DNA from: an uncultured Flavobacteriales bacterium
Lineage (GTDB): Bacteria > Bacteroidota > Bacteroidia > Flavobacteriales_D > Sanyastnellaceae
DNA length: 7,492 nucleotides
Assembly: GCA_937967465.1 (NCBI GenBank)
Contig: CALBSW010000020.1
Coordinates: forward strand, 1 to 7,492
Reading direction: 5' to 3'
The position numbers and the translations under genes were made by a program. Position 1 is the first letter of the stretch. Each line of letters begins with the position of its first letter. The notes beneath the pieces are model-generated. The model had not been told where the DNA came from. It was given only the letters and a program-made list of their open reading frames with translations, and ran no database searches. Shown here one piece after another: positions 4,491-7,492 of this stretch.

Positions 4491-7487
4491 ATGCGTCGAT
4501 TGCTGCTTTTTCTGTTTTGCTTGCCGCTGGCGGCATGGGCCCAGGTACACACCAGTTACTTGTGGCACATGCAGCAGCCGATTTATTGGCCGGAGGTGTC
4601 CGCGGCGGACCCAAACCGCTACCAAGCTGTTCAGGAGTCGGACGCCCTGAAGTGGAATGGAGGCAATACCTATTCGGATGGATTGGCCCATCCGCTCAAT
4701 GATTTGGCTTCCATTTTTGGCAATGACGACCGCAAGGCGGCCTATCAGTGGCGGCCAAAGGATGCTGTCGCTTCATTGATGGGACACCCCGAGGGCGGGG
4801 CCCAGGTCAACTATTCTGGTTGCCTGATCGAGAATGTCAACAGCCTCGCATCGGCCAACCAATGGGGGTACTACCCCGGTTGGCAACAGGACTTCAGCAC
4901 GGCCCGCAATTGGACGACTTCCGGGGGCCAGCGTCGCATGGACCTGACCGCATTCAGCTTCCACCACGTCTTGTCGCCACTCGTGTCCAAAGAAGTCTTG
5001 CGCAAGGAGATCCGGATGCACGAGCACATCTACACCAGCACATTTGGTCCCGGCTACAGCAAAGGATATTGGCCCGCTGAGTGCTCGTTTTCGGAGCGCA
5101 TCATCCCCGTGTTGGTCGAAGAAGGGCTGGAATGGAGCATCATCGCCAACAGCCACTTGGCGCGGACCTTGTCGGACTACCCACTGGTGTTCGGGACCAA
5201 CGGCTGCAACATCGACCCGCCCAACGCTGCGGACCAGATGAGCACCACAGGAGACCATTGGTGGTCAGGCCAAATCGACGGCAGGGGAGGTCAGTTCGCC
5301 GCTCCATATTGCTATCAGGCCCACCGGGCGCAGCATGTGGATCCGGCGACCGGAGAGGTGCATCAGTTGACGGTGGTGCCCATGGGGGATTTGCTCAGTT
5401 ACCGGAACGGCTATGCGACCATGGGTACGGGCGAGATCGACGCCCACATTGCCCCCTACGATGACCCCGATCATCCGTCCATCGTGCTGATGGCCCACGA
5501 TGGTGACAATGCATGGGGCGGTGGGTACGATTACTACGCGAACTCGGTCCCCAACCTCGCCAATGCTGCTGCGGCACAGGGATATGTGCCGTCCACCATC
5601 CAGCAGTTTCTCGACGACCACCCCGTGCCCGCGGACGACCTTGTTCACGTCGAGGACGGGTCGTGGTTCAATGCGGCCAACGATTGGGGCCACCCCCAAT
5701 TCATCAATTGGCTCTGGCCCCTCTACGACCCCACAACGCATACGTTCAACCCCCAAGGGTGGACGGAAGATGCGCGCAACTGGGCGGTGCTGACCGCGGC
5801 CGAAAATCACGTGCAGATGGTGGAGGACATCGAGGGTGGGGCGGATATCCCCGACATCGTGTCGCCTTCTTCCTCAAGTTCGGTTGCCGAGAAGGCCTGG
5901 CATTTCTTGCTGCCGGGCTTCACCAGTGGCTACATGTACTACGGCACGGCCATCGACATGGAGGTCAAGCCCTCTTTGGCCGCCAACAACGCCGTGGCGG
6001 AGGCCGCTTCTGTCCTTGATGCTTGGTTCGGAGCGGACCCGACGCCACCCAATGTCTTCATCCCGCAGCGTTGGCCGTGGAACCCTGGTGGGCTCGGATT
6101 CGGGCCGACCTCAGGCTACCAGCAAGTCGAGCACAGCAGCGACTTCGCGGTGTGGACCTATGCCTATGACTACGGCGGGGTGGCCTCGGCGACCTTGAAG
6201 TACCGCATCGATGACGACGGGCTCAACCCCCTGGGTGACCATGCCAATGACACCTACGCGGGTGGACCGGGCGTAGGTGAATGGGTGGAGGTGGCCATGT
6301 CCATGGAGCCGGTGCCCACGGGCAATGTCACAGGGAACGGGGACATCGATTTCTTCATCGAGCCCGAGGTCATCGCCGACCTGTATTGGGCGGAGGTCAC
6401 CGGCCTCGAGGATGTCCTGGTCGACTACTACGTCGAAGTGCAGGACGTGCAGGGCAATGTGACCCGCACCGACATCCAGCACGTGTTCGTTGGCAGTTGC
6501 AATGGCTGCACGGTCGAGGGTGCGGGTTGCGATGATCCGGATGCCGAGAACTTCGATCCTGAGGCAGTCGCGAACGATGGGAGTTGTTTGTATCCGGCCA
6601 CCCTGGCCGTGGACATGACCGGAGTGGCCGTCTCTCCAGCCGGTGTCCATGTGGCTGGCGATTTCCAGGGATGGGATCCGGCAGGAACCCCCTTGGCCGA
6701 TCAGGGAGAAGGACTGTGGTCGGTGGATGTACTGCTGCCGTCGGGCCTCATTCTGTTCAAGTTCCTCAACGGAAATGCTTGGGGGGAAGAAGAAACTGTG
6801 GATTCAGCGTGTGGATTGCAGAATCAGTTCGGCGGCTACGACCGGATCGAGGACCATGTCCCCGGGCAGGCACTGCCATCGTATTGCTGGTCGTCGTGCA
6901 CCCCGTGCGATGGGGGAGGAAGCAACGGCGGGCCGGATGATCCTGCCCCGACGGAGGTGCAGGTGACCTTGCAGGTCAACCTCGATGGTGTGGTGGCCGA
7001 TCCTGCCGGCGTGCACGTGGCAGGCACCTGGCAAGCTTGGGATCCCGCTGGCACCGCGATGACCGAGATTGAGGACAGCGGGGTGTGGTATTGGACCGGG
7101 GTGTTCGCTCCTGGGAGCTTCATTCGCTACAAGTTCATCAACGGAAATGCGTGGGGGCTCGATGAATCGGTGCCCGGTGAATGTGCCGACGGCATCGATC
7201 GCTTCCTTGCGGTGGGTGACGAGGACGTGGTGTTGGATGCGGTTTGCTTCGGCACTTGTGATCCTTGTCCGGGCCCTCCGATTCCGGTTGGAGGCGGGGG
7301 CGAATCCGAAGGGGATTGTGCTGCTGACTTGGACGGGGATGGCATTGTGGCCGTGGGAGATGTGCTTTTGGTCTTGGGCGAATACGGTTGTCTGGCCGAT
7401 TGCAGCTTGGACGTGGATGGAACGCCCGGTGTCGGTGTCCCGGACATGCTGGTTTTGCTCGCCGCTTTTGGGTTGATCTGCCCTTGA
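4491..7487 (+). CDS. Secreted multidomain GH57-like alpha-glucan hydrolase with tandem starch-binding domains and dockerin-like tail
   Basis: A 998-residue exported enzyme, probably an amylase or pullulanase-like alpha-glucanase. Residues 1-18 are a signal peptide (LPLAAWA-Q). About 19-515 resemble glycoside hydrolase family 57: YLWHMQQPIYWPE (23-35) is the usual HQP motif with the first His replaced by Gln; NYSGCLIENVNSL (107-119) is the second motif; GYWPAECSFSE (192-202) carries the likely nucleophile Glu197; VLMAHDGDNAWGG (332-344) carries the candidate acid/base Asp337 or Asp339. Residues 520-668 are a beta-rich, Ig-like domain. Residues 675-700 are a Cys/Asp-rich insert (GCDDPDAENFDPEAVANDGS). 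About 703-805 and 822-926 are two related carbohydrate-binding domains (GVHVAGxxQxWDPAG, KFxNGNAWG). A Gly-rich linker leads to a dockerin-like pair at 941-997. There is no T9SS type A tail. The window ends five bases after the stop. Confidence 0.75.
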   Translation: MRRLLLFLFCLPLAAWAQVHTSYLWHMQQPIYWPEVSAADPNRYQAVQESDALKWNGGNTYSDGLAHPLNDLASIFGNDDRKAAYQWRPKDAVASLMGHPEGGAQVNYSGCLIENVNSLASANQWGYYPGWQQDFSTARNWTTSGGQRRMDLTAFSFHHVLSPLVSKEVLRKEIRMHEHIYTSTFGPGYSKGYWPAECSFSERIIPVLVEEGLEWSIIANSHLARTLSDYPLVFGTNGCNIDPPNAADQMSTTGDHWWSGQIDGRGGQFAAPYCYQAHRAQHVDPATGEVHQLTVVPMGDLLSYRNGYATMGTGEIDAHIAPYDDPDHPSIVLMAHDGDNAWGGGYDYYANSVPNLANAAAAQGYVPSTIQQFLDDHPVPADDLVHVEDGSWFNAANDWGHPQFINWLWPLYDPTTHTFNPQGWTEDARNWAVLTAAENHVQMVEDIEGGADIPDIVSPSSSSSVAEKAWHFLLPGFTSGYMYYGTAIDMEVKPSLAANNAVAEAASVLDAWFGADPTPPNVFIPQRWPWNPGGLGFGPTSGYQQVEHSSDFAVWTYAYDYGGVASATLKYRIDDDGLNPLGDHANDTYAGGPGVGEWVEVAMSMEPVPTGNVTGNGDIDFFIEPEVIADLYWAEVTGLEDVLVDYYVEVQDVQGNVTRTDIQHVFVGSCNGCTVEGAGCDDPDAENFDPEAVANDGSCLYPATLAVDMTGVAVSPAGVHVAGDFQGWDPAGTPLADQGEGLWSVDVLLPSGLILFKFLNGNAWGEEETVDSACGLQNQFGGYDRIEDHVPGQALPSYCWSSCTPCDGGGSNGGPDDPAPTEVQVTLQVNLDGVVADPAGVHVAGTWQAWDPAGTAMTEIEDSGVWYWTGVFAPGSFIRYKFINGNAWGLDESVPGECADGIDRFLAVGDEDVVLDAVCFGTCDPCPGPPIPVGGGGESEGDCAADLDGDGIVAVGDVLLVLGEYGCLADCSLDVDGTPGVGVPDMLVLLAAFGLICP
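6522..6590 (+). other. Cys/Asp-rich insert (GC-DP-A-NFDP-DGSC type) in the hydrolase
   Basis: Residues 678-700 of the hydrolase read AGCDDPDAENFDPEAVANDG followed by SCL. This short motif, GC-x-DP-x-A-x-N[YF]DP-x-A-x(3)-DGSC, is widespread in secreted proteins of marine Bacteroidota, where it sits between domains; its two cysteines probably form a disulfide and its acidic residues may bind calcium. Here it separates the beta-rich domain from the first carbohydrate-binding domain. Confidence 0.65.
6597..7268 (+). repeat. Two tandem copies of a starch-binding-like domain within the hydrolase
   Basis: Copy 1 is about residues 703-805 (6597-6905) and copy 2 about 822-926 (6954-7268). Both follow the same order: L-x-V-[DN]-[ML], D/N-GV with SPAGVHVAG or DPAGVHVAG, WDPAGT, a W near the middle, [FY]KF-[LI]-NGNAWG, E-[ST]-V, a Cys, and a terminal C-x-x-C pair (CTPC, CDPC). 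The DNA of the NGNAWG part is nearly identical between copies (around 6760-6786 and 7132-7158), consistent with domain duplication. The fold suggested is the beta-sandwich glycogen/starch-binding type seen in CBM20/CBM48-like modules. Confidence 0.68.
7311..7481 (+). repeat. C-terminal dockerin-like pair of the hydrolase
   Basis: Residues 941-997 contain two loops. In loop 1, D946, D948, D950 and D957 fall at positions 1, 3, 5 and 12 of a type I dockerin/EF-hand-like calcium loop, followed by the helix VLLVLGEYGC. In loop 2, D974, D976 and D985 fall at positions 1, 3 and 12, with Thr at 5, followed by MLVLLAAFGLIC. Both fit D-x7-[FY]-G-x(0,2)-C, the same signature as the two repeats of the small protein at 4110-4388. 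Confidence 0.7.
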
Positions 7488-7492
7488 TTTTC

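Noticed and set aside
4491..7487. Interpretation of the hydrolase as a deacetylase or GH38-type enzyme
   Set aside because: The WPAEC nucleophile motif, the NYSGCLIEN segment and the starch-binding-like modules fit GH57 better; a related barrel family is still possible.

Overview
The window looks like chromosomal DNA of a GC-rich member of the Bacteroidota, most likely a marine or freshwater Flavobacteriales-type lineage. Three things point there: a kelch protein ending in a type IX secretion (T9SS) type A sorting domain, a DUF4476 protein, and a large secreted enzyme carrying the GC-x-DP-x-A-x-NFDP-x(5)-DGSC insert and W-x-x-W/NGNAW starch-binding-like modules common in that phylum. No start codon has a convincing Shine-Dalgarno sequence, as is usual there, and several starts are preceded at very short distance by Bacteroidota -7-like elements (TAnnTTTG or TAnCTTG).

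Layout. 1-794 (+): a DUF808/YedI-type inner-membrane protein, cut at its 5' end by the window. 807-1361 (-): a secreted DUF4476 protein with a methionine-rich N-terminal segment. 1391-2839 (+): a kelch beta-propeller with a T9SS tail, divergent from the DUF4476 gene across 29 bases that hold an inverted repeat. 2843-3013 (-): a 56-residue putative lipoprotein. 3057-3227 (+): a 56-residue highly charged protein. 3273-4031 (+): a seven-helix membrane protein of the TIGR02206/YwaF type. 4110-4388 (+): a small secreted protein made almost entirely of two dockerin-like repeats. 4491-7487 (+): a 998-residue secreted GH57-like alpha-glucan enzyme with a beta-rich domain, a cysteine insert, two tandem carbohydrate-binding domains and a C-terminal dockerin-like pair.

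No phage, transposon, CRISPR array, tRNA or rRNA is visible and no intergenic stretch exceeds 300 bases. Most of the window is ordinary envelope and secretion biology. The part that stands out is the 3' half. A free-standing dockerin-like doublet lies immediately upstream of a starch-type hydrolase that ends in the same kind of doublet and lacks the T9SS type A tail used by its neighbour. This suggests, as inference, an alternative calcium-dependent C-terminal display or attachment module. The very short -7-to-start spacings, mirror-symmetric at the divergent gene pair, suggest leaderless transcription.
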